42,065 bases of DNA from the NCBI GenBank assembly GCA_015066905.1, contig SVNN01000003.1:1-42065 (forward strand), written 5' to 3'. Below are positions 16,133 through 23,962 of this stretch, piece by piece; positions within the stretch are counted from its first letter, which is position 1; each line of letters opens with the position of its first letter. The notes beneath the pieces were generated by a model. That model had not been told where the DNA came from. It saw only the letters and a list, made by a program, of their open reading frames with translations, and ran no database searches. Position numbers and translations under genes: made by a program. The stretch comes from Ruminococcus sp. Its GTDB lineage: Bacteria > Bacillota > Clostridia > Oscillospirales > Ruminococcaceae.

Positions 16133-16936
16133 ATGAAAAGAAAAGGTCTGGGCTTCTATCTGCGGATCTACGGCAAAATTCTTGCACAGGACCTGAAAAG
16201 CAAAATGAGCTATCGCGCAGATTTTATCATCTCTACAATCGGTATGATCTTTACCAATATTGCAGGCTTTGTCGGCTTCTGGATCATGTTCCGCAACTTT
16301 CCGTCCATCAACGGCTGGAACTATTACGAAATGCTGTTCCTGTACGGTTTTTCGCTGGTTTCCCTGACTCCGGTACAGTGTCTCTTTGATAATAACTGGA
16401 GCCTGAGAATCTATGTGTATTCGGGGGATTTCATCAAATACTGCTTCCGTCCGATCAATCTGTTTTTCTATTATCAGTCTGAGGTATTTGACATCAAGGG
16501 ACTCGGACAGCTGGCATTTGGCATCGGTACGATCGCTTATTCGTGGAGCAAGCTGGGGCTCGGTTTCTCGCCGCTGATGCTGCTGAAGCTGATCGTGTTC
16601 CTGCTTACCGCGTCGCTGATCATGATTGCACTGCAGAATGCGGCGGCGGCAACCTGTTTCTGGATTCAGAACTCCTTTTATGTGCTGGATCTCGTAACAC
16701 GATTCAAAGACTATGCAAAATATCCGATTACGATTTTCAGTCCGCTATTCCGTTTTATTTTCACATTCATTATGCCGATTGCGTTCATCGCCTACTATCC
16801 GAGTATTGTCATACTCCGGCCGGAGGAGGTTCCGCTTCTGTCGTGGCTGTCGCCGCTGCTTGGCGTCATATTCTTCTGGGCAAGCTACAAATTCTGGATG
16901 TATGGTGCTTTGAAATACAGCGGAACAGGATCGTAG
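16133..16936 (+). CDS. ABC-2 family permease 2 (ABC2_membrane_6 type)
   Basis: The 267-residue protein is the same length as its neighbour and of the same fold. It has the motif RIYVYSGDFIKYCFRPINL, the counterpart of the first permease's gate motif, and six hydrophobic segments (about 33-55, 62-82, 115-140, 145-175, 200-225 and 232-255). It begins 6 bases after permease 1. The pair is diverged, so a heterodimer is likely. After its stop the sequence becomes AT-rich, which marks the edge of the next island; no terminator is seen after it. Confidence 0.9.
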   Translation: MKRKGLGFYLRIYGKILAQDLKSKMSYRADFIISTIGMIFTNIAGFVGFWIMFRNFPSINGWNYYEMLFLYGFSLVSLTPVQCLFDNNWSLRIYVYSGDFIKYCFRPINLFFYYQSEVFDIKGLGQLAFGIGTIAYSWSKLGLGFSPLMLLKLIVFLLTASLIMIALQNAAAATCFWIQNSFYVLDLVTRFKDYAKYPITIFSPLFRFIFTFIMPIAFIAYYPSIVILRPEEVPLLSWLSPLLGVIFFWASYKFWMYGALKYSGTGS

Positions 16937-17027
16937 AACTGGTGCGTGTATTGCGCTGCTTTGATGCGAAGACTGGTGTGGTTACAATGAGCTTGTCAAT
17001 CATTAAGAAGTTGGAAAGGGGAAGGAT

Positions 17028-17321
17028 ATGAAAAAAATAAGTGTTAAGCTGATTCTTTCATTCTTGACTTTTTTAACTATCAATCTGTGGCTTATAGCTA
17101 AGGGAGTTACTAAAGGCAATGCTGACTTTTTTATTTCTTCAACAGTAGAAGAAACTATTTTATTTATCCTTTTACAGCTATTTGTCATCGTTATTTATAA
17201 TGTTCAGCCACTTACAATAAAAAAGTCCAAACTAATATATTGGTGTGTTTCCGAAGCATTTGTTTTTGCTACTGTTTTCTTTTGGGGGATATTTATTGTT
17301 GGATCTATATGGTTTATATAA
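17028..17321 (+). CDS. Small AT-rich membrane protein, unknown
   Basis: The 97-residue protein has three hydrophobic segments (about 8-25, 41-59 and 70-96) joined by short loops with Lys. I do not recognise a family. The start has a good SD (AAAGGGGAAGG) 3-5 bases before the ATG. Its codons are AT-rich, unlike the exporter genes before it, and similar to the nuclease gene after it, from which it is separated by 67 bases including a promoter. Possible roles include an immunity or accessory protein of the island, but nothing in the sequence shows this. Confidence 0.65.
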   Translation: MKKISVKLILSFLTFLTINLWLIAKGVTKGNADFFISSTVEETILFILLQLFVIVIYNVQPLTIKKSKLIYWCVSEAFVFATVFFWGIFIVGSIWFI

Positions 17322-17339
17322 CTACAGAGAAAAGCCGAC

Positions 17340-17368
17340 TTGCGTTATTTGCCATTTTATGATATACT
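17340..17368 (+). promoter_or_regulatory. Sigma-A-like promoter of the GIY-YIG gene
   Basis: TTGCGT (17340-17345), 17 bases, TATACT (17363-17368). The leader would be about 14 nt, running straight into the GGGGG SD. Confidence 0.6.
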
Positions 17369-17388
17369 TACAAAAAGGGGGATGTTTA

Positions 17389-18234
17389 ATGTTTAATAAA
17401 ACGATACAGATGTTTATTTTTGAAGGGAATCCGAATGGAAAAATAATGTGTGAACTATCCAATTGGAATGGTCGAGTATATAAAATTGCTAGAAGTGAAT
17501 TGAATACATTTTCTAATAGAAACGATGCAAACAATACAGGGATATACTTCTTATTTGGTAAGAATGAATCCAATAAAGAAACTATTTATATCGGAGAAGC
17601 CGAAAGAGTGTCTGAACGTTTGAAACAACATTTAAATGACACTGATTACTGGAATGATTGCATTGCTGTTATAAGTAAAGACAATCTTTTGAATAAAGCA
17701 CATGTAAAGTTTCTTGAACATAAGTTTTATAAACAAGCTGTTGAATCAGGTAGATTTGAGATAATCAATTCCACAATTCCTACATTATCTTCTGTATCAG
17801 AATACGATGAAGCAATGCTTGAAAAATTTATAAGTAATGCAAAATTGCTTGTAAACACCTTGGGATATAAAGCCTTTGAATCAATCTCCTTAAATAGCAA
17901 CAATACAAATAGTGATACTTCGCTGTTTCATATTAACGCTGCAAGAGGTGCGAACGCTACTGGGTATACAGTATCAGATGGGTTTGTAGTAAAAAAAGAT
18001 TCAGTTATTGCAGAGTCAACAACGCCGAGTATGTCAGATAATTTGAAACGATTGAGACAAAATCTTATTGATGACGGAATCATTGATTCTTTGAATAAAT
18101 TTACAAAAGACTACATTTTCACGAGTCCATCCCTTGCGGCAGCAGTTGTTATGGGACGAAATGCCAATGGCAGAACAGAATGGAAAACTAGTGATGGTGT
18201 AACGATTAAACAAATTGAAGAAAGTCAAAATTAA
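17389..18234 (+). CDS. GIY-YIG nuclease domain protein with DUF4357
   Basis: I start at 17389 (MFNKTIQMF), after the GGGGG SD and promoter; the track's extension to 17245 overlaps the previous gene. The 281-residue protein has a GIY-YIG domain (about 45-135): GIYFLFG, ETIYIGEAERVSERLKQH with the catalytic Arg, and the metal-binding Glu in VKFLEHKFY. A DUF4357 domain (about 225-280: SPSLAAAVVMGRNANGRTEWK) closes the chain. Proteins of this build are widespread accessory genes, often near defence or mobile genes; their substrate is not established. The nuclease site looks intact. Base composition is AT-rich and unlike the neighbours, a sign of transfer. Confidence 0.88.
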   Translation: MFNKTIQMFIFEGNPNGKIMCELSNWNGRVYKIARSELNTFSNRNDANNTGIYFLFGKNESNKETIYIGEAERVSERLKQHLNDTDYWNDCIAVISKDNLLNKAHVKFLEHKFYKQAVESGRFEIINSTIPTLSSVSEYDEAMLEKFISNAKLLVNTLGYKAFESISLNSNNTNSDTSLFHINAARGANATGYTVSDGFVVKKDSVIAESTTPSMSDNLKRLRQNLIDDGIIDSLNKFTKDYIFTSPSLAAAVVMGRNANGRTEWKTSDGVTIKQIEESQN

Positions 18235-18305
18235 TAATGAGATGACTGCTCCGCACCTGCGCCAACAGGTGCAACGGGAGTGGTCATTTCTTCTTTTATG
18301 GTCAT
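18231..18305 (-). pseudogene. 24-codon ORF, possible truncated TnpW-like gene
   Basis: On the minus strand AAAGGAG is followed, 7 bases later, by an ATG and 24 codons (MTIKEEMTTPVAPVGAG..., ending SSHY) to a stop that overlaps the nuclease stop. The start overlaps the end of another open frame (ATGA). The N-terminal style (Thr/Pro-rich, then a pair of Ser and an aromatic residue) reminds me of transposon proteins of the TnpW type, cut off before their conserved core. This is a weak resemblance from memory. A real small peptide gene is the alternative. Confidence 0.3.
18242..18299 (+). terminator. Terminator of the GIY-YIG gene
   Basis: The inner stem GCACCTG/CAGGTGC (loop CGCCAA) is extended by CTCC/GGAG and ATGAC/GTCAT with small internal loops. 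TTTCTTCTTTTAT follows. The stem begins 8 bases after the stop codon. Confidence 0.7.
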
Positions 18306-18409
18306 TCGCATTCTCCTTTCAAGCCATAGTGTGTGGTGTTGATGAGTTGTATCGTTTCAAGCAGTTCAGCGTTAATTTTTGCACCGTTATCAAAAGACAA
18401 AAGAAAATC
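18302..18409 (-). pseudogene. 3' remnant of an unknown gene upstream of the TnpW-like ORF
   Basis: A minus-strand frame reads FDNGAKINAELLETIQLINT and ends GLKGECE, overlapping the next small ORF by ATGA after an SD. It has coding character (acid, helical, coupled stop/start) but no start codon with SD. Upstream it runs into the guaA terminator. I take it as the tail of a deleted gene; family unknown. Confidence 0.3.
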
Positions 18410-18443
18410 CCGAAACCCCCTTCGTTGCGAGGTTTTCGGGATT
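18399..18443 (-). terminator. Intrinsic terminator of guaA
   Basis: On the minus strand AATCCCGAAA and TTTCGGGATT pair over 10 bp, extended by CCTC with GGGG. TTTTCTTTTGTCTTTT follows. It lies 8 bases behind the guaA stop. Confidence 0.85.
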
Positions 18444-18451
18444 GATTATTA

Positions 18452-19429
18452 TTATTCCCACTCAATCGTGCCGATCGGCTTCGGTGTGAGGTCATACAGC
18501 ACACGGTTGATGCCTTCGACTTCAGCGGTAATGCGCGCGGTGATCTTGTGCAGGAGTGCGTAGGGGATCTCTTCGATCGTTGCGCTCATCGCGTCAGTGG
18601 TGTTCACAGCGCGGATGATTGCCGGCCAGCCCTCATAACGCTTGCTGTCCTTTACGCCGACGCTCTTCATATCCGGAACAGCGATGAAGTACTGCCATAC
18701 GGTCTGGTTCAGACCTGCGTTTTCAAACTCCTCGCGGAGGATCGCATCAGCTTCGCGGAGTGCATGCAGTCTGTCGCGGGTGATCGCGCCGAGGCAGCGT
18801 ACGCCCAGACCGGGGCCCGGGAACGGCTGACGGTCAACCATAGATACAGGCAGACCAAGCGCCTTGCCGACTACGCGGACTTCATCCTTGTACAGCAGAC
18901 GAACCGGCTCAACCAGCTCAAACTGCATATCCTCCGGCAGACCGCCGACGTTGTGGTGTGCCTTGACGCCGTCGCTCTCGAGGATGTCGGGATAGATTGT
19001 GCCCTGTGCAAGGAAGGAGATGCCCTCCAGCTTGCTTGCTTCTTCATCAAATACCTTGATAAATTCGCCGCCGATGATCTTGCGCTTGGATTCGGGATCG
19101 TCCACACCAGCAAGCAGATCCAGAAAACGGTCTGTTGCGTCAATATAGATGAGGTTTGCGTCCAGCTGATTGCGGAATACTTCGATAACCTGCTCGCTCT
19201 CGCCCTTACGCATCAGTCCGTGATTGACGTGAACGCAGACCAGCTGCTTGCCGATTGCCTTGATCAGAAGTGCAGCTACGACGGAGCTGTCAACGCCGCC
19301 GGAGAGTGCAAGAAGAACCTTCTTGTCGCCGACCTGGGCGCGGATTTCAGCAATCTGTTCGTCGATGAACTGGTTTGCCAGTTCGGTGGTGGTGATTCTT
19401 GCCATGGATTCCGGTCTTACATTATTCAT
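18452..19429 (-). CDS. guaA: GMP synthase ATP-pyrophosphatase subunit (no glutaminase domain)
   Basis: The 325-residue protein covers the ATP-PPase domain (P-loop LALSGGVDSSV near residue 42) and the C-terminal dimerisation domain of GMP synthetase. HHNVGGLPEDM, RQPFPGPGLGVRCLG and the C-terminal end GTIEWE are all present. The usual N-terminal class I glutamine amidotransferase (about 200 residues) is missing, and the 190 bases before the gene cannot hold it. So it is the archaeal GuaAb type of chain. It adenylates XMP and needs ammonia, either free or from a separate subunit. The gene has its own promoter at 19509-19537 and its own terminator. The start ATG at 19429 has GAGGAG 10 bases upstream; MARITTTEL at residue 9 is an alternative start. 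Confidence 0.93.
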   Translation of the reverse strand: MNNVRPESMARITTTELANQFIDEQIAEIRAQVGDKKVLLALSGGVDSSVVAALLIKAIGKQLVCVHVNHGLMRKGESEQVIEVFRNQLDANLIYIDATDRFLDLLAGVDDPESKRKIIGGEFIKVFDEEASKLEGISFLAQGTIYPDILESDGVKAHHNVGGLPEDMQFELVEPVRLLYKDEVRVVGKALGLPVSMVDRQPFPGPGLGVRCLGAITRDRLHALREADAILREEFENAGLNQTVWQYFIAVPDMKSVGVKDSKRYEGWPAIIRAVNTTDAMSATIEEIPYALLHKITARITAEVEGINRVLYDLTPKPIGTIEWE

Positions 19430-19508
19430 ACCTCAAGCGCTCCTCACTGAATACCGCGCGGCGATTTCATCATAAATCCGCCTAGTATCCGAAAAATAAG
19501 ATGAAAAT

Positions 19509-19537
19509 AGTATAGCATATTTTTGCGCGTTTTTCAA
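19509..19537 (-). promoter_or_regulatory. Sigma-A promoter of guaA
   Basis: On the minus strand TTGAAA (19537-19532), 17 bases, TATACT (19514-19509). The leader is about 75 nt; I do not see the conserved core of a purine riboswitch in it. Confidence 0.7.
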
Positions 19538-19621
19538 TAGTTGTCCTGCAAAAAAGTCTTTGGAATTTGCGGTTGCGATATAGTATAATTCACAAAAAAT
19601 ATACAGAAAATTAAAACCGAC

Positions 19622-20323
19622 TCATCCAACTGCGGCGATCTTTCTGACGATCTCTCCTGCGATAATCAGACCCGCGACGGACGGCACGAACGACACGCTG
19701 CCGATTGTTTTCCGCGTGCCGTCTTCATCCGATTCTGCACGATGTGCAACAGGCGGTTCGGTGGAATACAGCACAGGAAGGTGCGTGATACCGCGCTTGC
19801 GGAGCGAGATCCGCATGATCTTTGCAAGGGGACACTGCACGGTCTTGGAAAGATCCGTCAGAACAAGCCTGGAAGGATCCAGCTTGTTTCCGGTTCCCAT
19901 ACAAGACAGGATCGGGATATTCTGCGCGGTTGCATTTGTGATCAGTGTCAGCTTGGATTCCACGCTGTCGATCGCATCCGCGATATAATCAAAGACGTCG
20001 AGCGGGACTTCATCCCCCGTGTAAAAACAGGGATATATCGTCACCTTGCAGTCGGGGTTAATATCAAGGATCCGCGCTTTTGCGACCTCCACCTTCGGTT
20101 GTCCGATCGTGGAATGGAGCGCAATCAGCTGGCGGTTGAGGTTTGTCACAGAAACCGTGTCGTGATCGACCAGCGTGAGCGAGCCGATGCCGGCGCGCGC
20201 CAGACCTTCTGCGATGAACGAGCCGACCCCGCCCACGCCGAAGATGCAGACCGAGGCATGTTTCAGCCGCTCTATGCCATCTTTGCCGAGGAGCAGTTCT
20301 GTGCGGGAAAATGGATTTGCCAT
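19622..20323 (-). CDS. tcdA: tRNA threonylcarbamoyladenosine dehydratase (TcdA/CsdL)
   Basis: The 233-residue ThiF/E1-like protein has the ATP-binding Rossmann motif GVGGVGSFIAEGLARAG, the Asp/Arg adenylation pattern VDHDTVSVTNLNRQ, and YIADAIDSVESK. It lacks the E1 zinc cysteines and the large C-terminal half, which is right for TcdA. The enzyme cyclises t6A37 in ANN-reading tRNAs to ct6A, using ATP. It starts 12 bases after rodA and is the last gene of the minus-strand operon. I see no clear terminator after it; the guaA promoter follows. Confidence 0.9.
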   Translation of the reverse strand: MANPFSRTELLLGKDGIERLKHASVCIFGVGGVGSFIAEGLARAGIGSLTLVDHDTVSVTNLNRQLIALHSTIGQPKVEVAKARILDINPDCKVTIYPCFYTGDEVPLDVFDYIADAIDSVESKLTLITNATAQNIPILSCMGTGNKLDPSRLVLTDLSKTVQCPLAKIMRISLRKRGITHLPVLYSTEPPVAHRAESDEDGTRKTIGSVSFVPSVAGLIIAGEIVRKIAAVG

Positions 20324-20335
20324 CTTCGCTTCTCC

Positions 20336-21478
20336 TTACTCCGCGTCGTAGAACACGCGGTATTTCTTTTCGCTGTGGGAGTGGGTGCTCATTGCAAGCC
20401 CGATTCCGAGGAACATACTCAGCGTTGCGGTACCGCCTGCGCTGACAAACGGGAGCGGAACGCCGATAACGGGCATCACCTTCAGCACCATGCCGATATT
20501 CATAAAGCAGTGCGAGAACAGCACGGCGAACATGCCCAGACAGATGAGTTTTCCGAGGGAATCCTTTGCGGTGCGGCAGTTTGCAATCAGCCGCAGACAG
20601 GTCAGTGCCAGCACAACAAACAGTCCGATTGCGCCGACAAAGCCGATCGTCTGTCCGACATAGGCAAAGATGAAGTCGTTGTGCATCTCAGGCACGGTGA
20701 TATAGCTGTCAGCAAACAGCCCCTTGCCGAAGACGCCGCCCGCTCCGAGCGAGGCAAGTCCGAGGTTCTGCTGATATTCCAGTCCGAGCGGATCGGTGCC
20801 GGGATTGAACAGCACGAGGATACGGTTCTTGTGCACAGATTTCAGTACGAACTGCCATGCGAACACGCAGGCGAGTGCGCCTATGATTCCGCCTGCTGCG
20901 ATATAGCGGAGCCAAAGTCCTGCCGAAAACAGCATGACCAGAAACGTGAAGATGAACACACATGCGGTGCCGTAGTCGCCCTGCAGCCCGACCAGCGCGA
21001 TCGGAATCGCGCCGTGCAGGCAGAGAAGGGCAAGGTGACCGATCTTATTGATGTTTTCCTTGTCTTTAAACAGATGATAGGAAAAGGAAAGAATGAAAGA
21101 GATCTTCAGAAACTCCGACGGCTGAAGCGTGATAAACCCGAGGTCGATCCATGCGAGGTCATCTGCGCCCGTGCGCCCGACACCGAGGGAGGTGAAGGTC
21201 AGCAGTGTGATGCCGATCGTGAGCGGCAGGTGGATGAACCACAGCTTCGCCAGCTTGTGATAGTCGATTGCGGAAAGCACGCAGCAGCCCAGAACCCCAA
21301 GCGTGATCGCGAGGATCTGTGTGTAGACCTGCCGCATTGTCACAACCCTGTCCAGTTCGTTGGCGGCAATGGAGTAGAGCATTACCACGCCGGTTGCGGC
21401 GCAGACGATGACGAGGAGCAGGAGGATCTTGTCCATCTTGCTGTAATAGGCGGAGAGCCATTTGAAAAACTTTTTCAT
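20336..21478 (-). CDS. rodA: FtsW/RodA/SpoVE family peptidoglycan glycosyltransferase, RodA-like
   Basis: The 380-residue protein has about ten transmembrane helices and the SEDS family marks: an early WIDLGFITLQPSEFLKI segment, LQGDYGTA, an extracellular loop with YQQNLGLASLGAGGVFGKGL, the FIFAYVGQTIGF motif, and near the C-terminus PLPFVSAGGTATLSM. It polymerises lipid II into glycan strands with a partner class B penicillin-binding protein, here probably in side-wall elongation. It stands between comM and tcdA, not in a division cluster, so RodA is more likely than FtsW or SpoVE. Which SEDS member it is remains moderately uncertain. Confidence 0.9.
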   Translation of the reverse strand: MKKFFKWLSAYYSKMDKILLLLVIVCAATGVVMLYSIAANELDRVVTMRQVYTQILAITLGVLGCCVLSAIDYHKLAKLWFIHLPLTIGITLLTFTSLGVGRTGADDLAWIDLGFITLQPSEFLKISFILSFSYHLFKDKENINKIGHLALLCLHGAIPIALVGLQGDYGTACVFIFTFLVMLFSAGLWLRYIAAGGIIGALACVFAWQFVLKSVHKNRILVLFNPGTDPLGLEYQQNLGLASLGAGGVFGKGLFADSYITVPEMHNDFIFAYVGQTIGFVGAIGLFVVLALTCLRLIANCRTAKDSLGKLICLGMFAVLFSHCFMNIGMVLKVMPVIGVPLPFVSAGGTATLSMFLGIGLAMSTHSHSEKKYRVFYDAE

Positions 21479-21501
21479 GTATCCGGAAAATCCTTTCGGT
21501 T

Positions 21502-23034
21502 TTACTGATGTCCTGTTCGGAATTTTCTGTCCAGACTTCTGAACTGCACAGCAGAGGTGATATGTCTGAGGTCAATGACATCCGCGCCGTCGAGATCGGC
21601 GATTGTCCGTGCGACCTTGAGGATGCGGTCATATCCGCGTGCGGAAAGTCCCAGACGGTCGAACACATCGCGCAGACGCTGTGCGGCGCTGTCGGTCATT
21701 GGGCAGAATTCACGCAGACGATCGGGCGTGATCCGTGCGTTGCAGGCAATCTGTGTGCCGGCAAAGCGTGCGTGCTGGATCTTTCTTGCGGCCTGTACGC
21801 GGCGGCGGATCGCAGCGGAGGATTCTTCCTTCGCTTTGCTGGTCAGATCGTCAAAGGCAACAGGTGCGACCTCTACATGCAGATCAAAACGGTCGAGCAT
21901 CGGGCCGGACACCTTTGAGAGATAGCTGTGGATCTGCCGCTCCGTGCAGGTGCATTTCCGGTTCGGCTGTCCGAAATAGCCGCAGGGACAGGGGTTCATC
22001 GCCGCAACGAGCATGATATCGCACGGGTAGGAAACGGTTCCTGCCGCACGGGAGATTGTAACGCGGCGTTCCTCCAGCGGCTGGCGCAGGATCTCCAGCG
22101 TGCGGCGGTCAAATTCAGCCAGCTCGTCCAGAAACAGCAGTCCGTTGTGGGCAAGCGAGATCTCTCCCGGACGCGGTACGCTTCCGCCGCCTGCCAGTCC
22201 CGCCGCGGAAATGGTGTGATGCGGTGCGCGGAATGGCCGGATCGTGACGAGCGGTTGTTCGGAGTTGAGCAGTCCGCTGACGGAATGCACCTGCGTGGTC
22301 TGGATGGATTCTTCAAAGGTCATCTCGGGAAGAATGCCGGGCATTCTCTGTGCGAGCATACTTTTTCCGCTGCCCGGTGCGCCGATCAGCAGTGTATTAT
22401 GCCCGCCGGCTGCCGCGATCTCCAGTGCGCGCTTGGCAACAGCCTGTCCGCGGACATCGGAAAAGTCGGGGACAGACAGGAGCGGCTGGGGATCGGGGAC
22501 ATAGCGCGGCTGGGGCAAAAGCGGACGAACGCCGTCAAAATGCGCCAGCAGATCAGCGACAGATGCCACGCCATATACGGCAATATCGTCCACCACGGAC
22601 GCTTCAAAGGCATTGTCGGCAGGGACAAATACAGCGCGTAGTCCGTTTTTTCGTGCCAGAAGAACCATCGGCAGAACACCCTGCACAGGACGGACAGTGC
22701 CGTTTAAGGATACCTCACCGATGAACGCGCAGTCATCCGCGGGAAGCGGGATACGCTGTGTGGCGGCGAGGATCGCTGCAAGGATTGCGAGATCGTGGAC
22801 AGAGCCGCTTTTTCTTGTGTTTGCAGGCGCAAGATTGACCATGATCCGTGCAGGCGGCAAGGCGATCTCACAGGCGCGCAGGGCAGAACGGATCCGCTCG
22901 CGGCTTTCCTTTACGACAAGGTCAGGCAGTCCGACGATTTCAAACAGAGGCTGTCCGCGGCTGATGTCGATCTCCGCCTCGACGGAGAACGCATTCAGAC
23001 CGAACAGCCCCAGACTGTTGATTTTAGCAAACAT
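21502..23034 (-). CDS. comM: YifB/ComM family Mg-chelatase-like AAA ATPase
   Basis: The 510-residue protein has the N-terminal ChlI-type LonC-like domain (starting MFAKINSLGLFGLNAF, with EIVGLPDLVVKESRERIRSAL), an AAA+ core with Walker A GAPGSGKSML, Walker B GLLFLDELAEF, and the MNPCPCGYFG loop with a CxCG/C cluster, then the Mg_chelatase C domain. In naturally competent bacteria ComM is a hexameric branch-migration helicase; in Firmicutes the role is less clear. It lies in an operon with membrane proteins and rodA, 16 bases after the previous gene. Identity is firm; function is from homologues. Confidence 0.93.
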   Translation of the reverse strand: MFAKINSLGLFGLNAFSVEAEIDISRGQPLFEIVGLPDLVVKESRERIRSALRACEIALPPARIMVNLAPANTRKSGSVHDLAILAAILAATQRIPLPADDCAFIGEVSLNGTVRPVQGVLPMVLLARKNGLRAVFVPADNAFEASVVDDIAVYGVASVADLLAHFDGVRPLLPQPRYVPDPQPLLSVPDFSDVRGQAVAKRALEIAAAGGHNTLLIGAPGSGKSMLAQRMPGILPEMTFEESIQTTQVHSVSGLLNSEQPLVTIRPFRAPHHTISAAGLAGGGSVPRPGEISLAHNGLLFLDELAEFDRRTLEILRQPLEERRVTISRAAGTVSYPCDIMLVAAMNPCPCGYFGQPNRKCTCTERQIHSYLSKVSGPMLDRFDLHVEVAPVAFDDLTSKAKEESSAAIRRRVQAARKIQHARFAGTQIACNARITPDRLREFCPMTDSAAQRLRDVFDRLGLSARGYDRILKVARTIADLDGADVIDLRHITSAVQFRSLDRKFRTGHQ

Positions 23035-23050
23035 AAAAATCAGTCCTTAT

Positions 23051-23962
23051 TTATGATTGTCCGTAGCGCTGGCGGATCTCTTCGATGGTCGGGAGCGCTT
23101 CTTTTTCCTCCTCGGGAATGCCGTCGTACATGGAGGGGGACATCACATCCACCGCAGGCGGTTTGACCGAAAGCGGAATCTCGTTGTGATTGAGGTTGTC
23201 GAACGGATTCGCTTCCCTTGGCAGGGGAATATGCTTGGAGAGATTGACGTGCGGTGTTTTTTCGAGATTCACACGTTCGCGGATCTCAGGTTTTCTGACG
23301 TTTTCGGGCTGCACCATCAGATGGTCGAGCGAGCGGTCAAGCACCAGCGGTTCCATATCCTTCGGCGCATTGATTTCATCCATCGGTGCAGGGCGGCTTA
23401 CCACAGAGAGATCGACTTCCTCTCTGGGCTTTTCACTTTCGGATACGCGTCTGCTGAAGTGCGGATAGCCCGGCAGTGCGCTGAGCTCTTTCAGCTGGCT
23501 GTGCGAGCGGAGCAGCAGTACAGCGTTGCCGATTCCCACAGCGAACAGCAGCAGATAGATCCAGAAATAGGGCAGGCGGCCGGTGACGAACAGGAGTGCT
23601 GTCACCGCGTAGAGAACAATCATCGCGATCGTTGCACCCTTCATTTTTGCGGCAGATACTACCGCCAGTGCAGAGAGTGTCAGACCGAACAGGATGATCA
23701 GGATAGAAAACCCTGCACCGCTGAGGAGGGTGACAGAGTATTGAATTGTAAAAATATCCCCCTCACTATAGTGGTACGTAATGAGGTCGTCGGGTGAAAA
23801 CATTGTGCTGCTCAGGATCGCAGCGACGAACATGCCGCACGCACACGAAAGGAGTGCAATCACGATGTGGATCCATATACTGAAGGAAAAACGCTTATTG
23901 ATAATGCGGAGCTGTTCCGCGGCGCGTTCATAGTGTGCGTAAGGGTCATTTCCGTTTGCCAT
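23051..23962 (-). CDS. Membrane protein, third of three related tandem genes
   Basis: I start at MANGNDPYAHY (23962), which follows AAGGAAAG; the track's longer form lies inside the previous gene. The 303-residue protein has a short cytoplasmic N-terminus, about four membrane segments (roughly 28-50, 75-98, 102-122 and 128-155), then a hydrophilic C-terminal half (160-303) starting with the motif LKELSALPGYPHFSRRV. Two neighbours show the same build and the same motif after their last membrane helix. No family is recognised. It overlaps the previous gene by 17 bases. Confidence 0.8.
   Translation of the reverse strand: MANGNDPYAHYERAAEQLRIINKRFSFSIWIHIVIALLSCACGMFVAAILSSTMFSPDDLITYHYSEGDIFTIQYSVTLLSGAGFSILIILFGLTLSALAVVSAAKMKGATIAMIVLYAVTALLFVTGRLPYFWIYLLLFAVGIGNAVLLLRSHSQLKELSALPGYPHFSRRVSESEKPREEVDLSVVSRPAPMDEINAPKDMEPLVLDRSLDHLMVQPENVRKPEIRERVNLEKTPHVNLSKHIPLPREANPFDNLNHNEIPLSVKPPAVDVMSPSMYDGIPEEEKEALPTIEEIRQRYGQS

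Noticed and set aside
19430-19508. Purine riboswitch in the guaA leader
   Set aside because: The leader is about 75 nt and I cannot find the three-way junction core or the conserved loop sequences.
19584-19589. TATAAT on the plus strand between guaA and tcdA
   Set aside because: No -35 at 16-18 bases upstream and no plus-strand gene behind it.
19742-21508. Plus-strand ORF of 588 codons opposite tcdA and rodA
   Set aside because: The minus strand encodes clear TcdA and RodA with all motifs; the plus-strand product has a low-complexity His/Asp/Arg composition typical of shadows.
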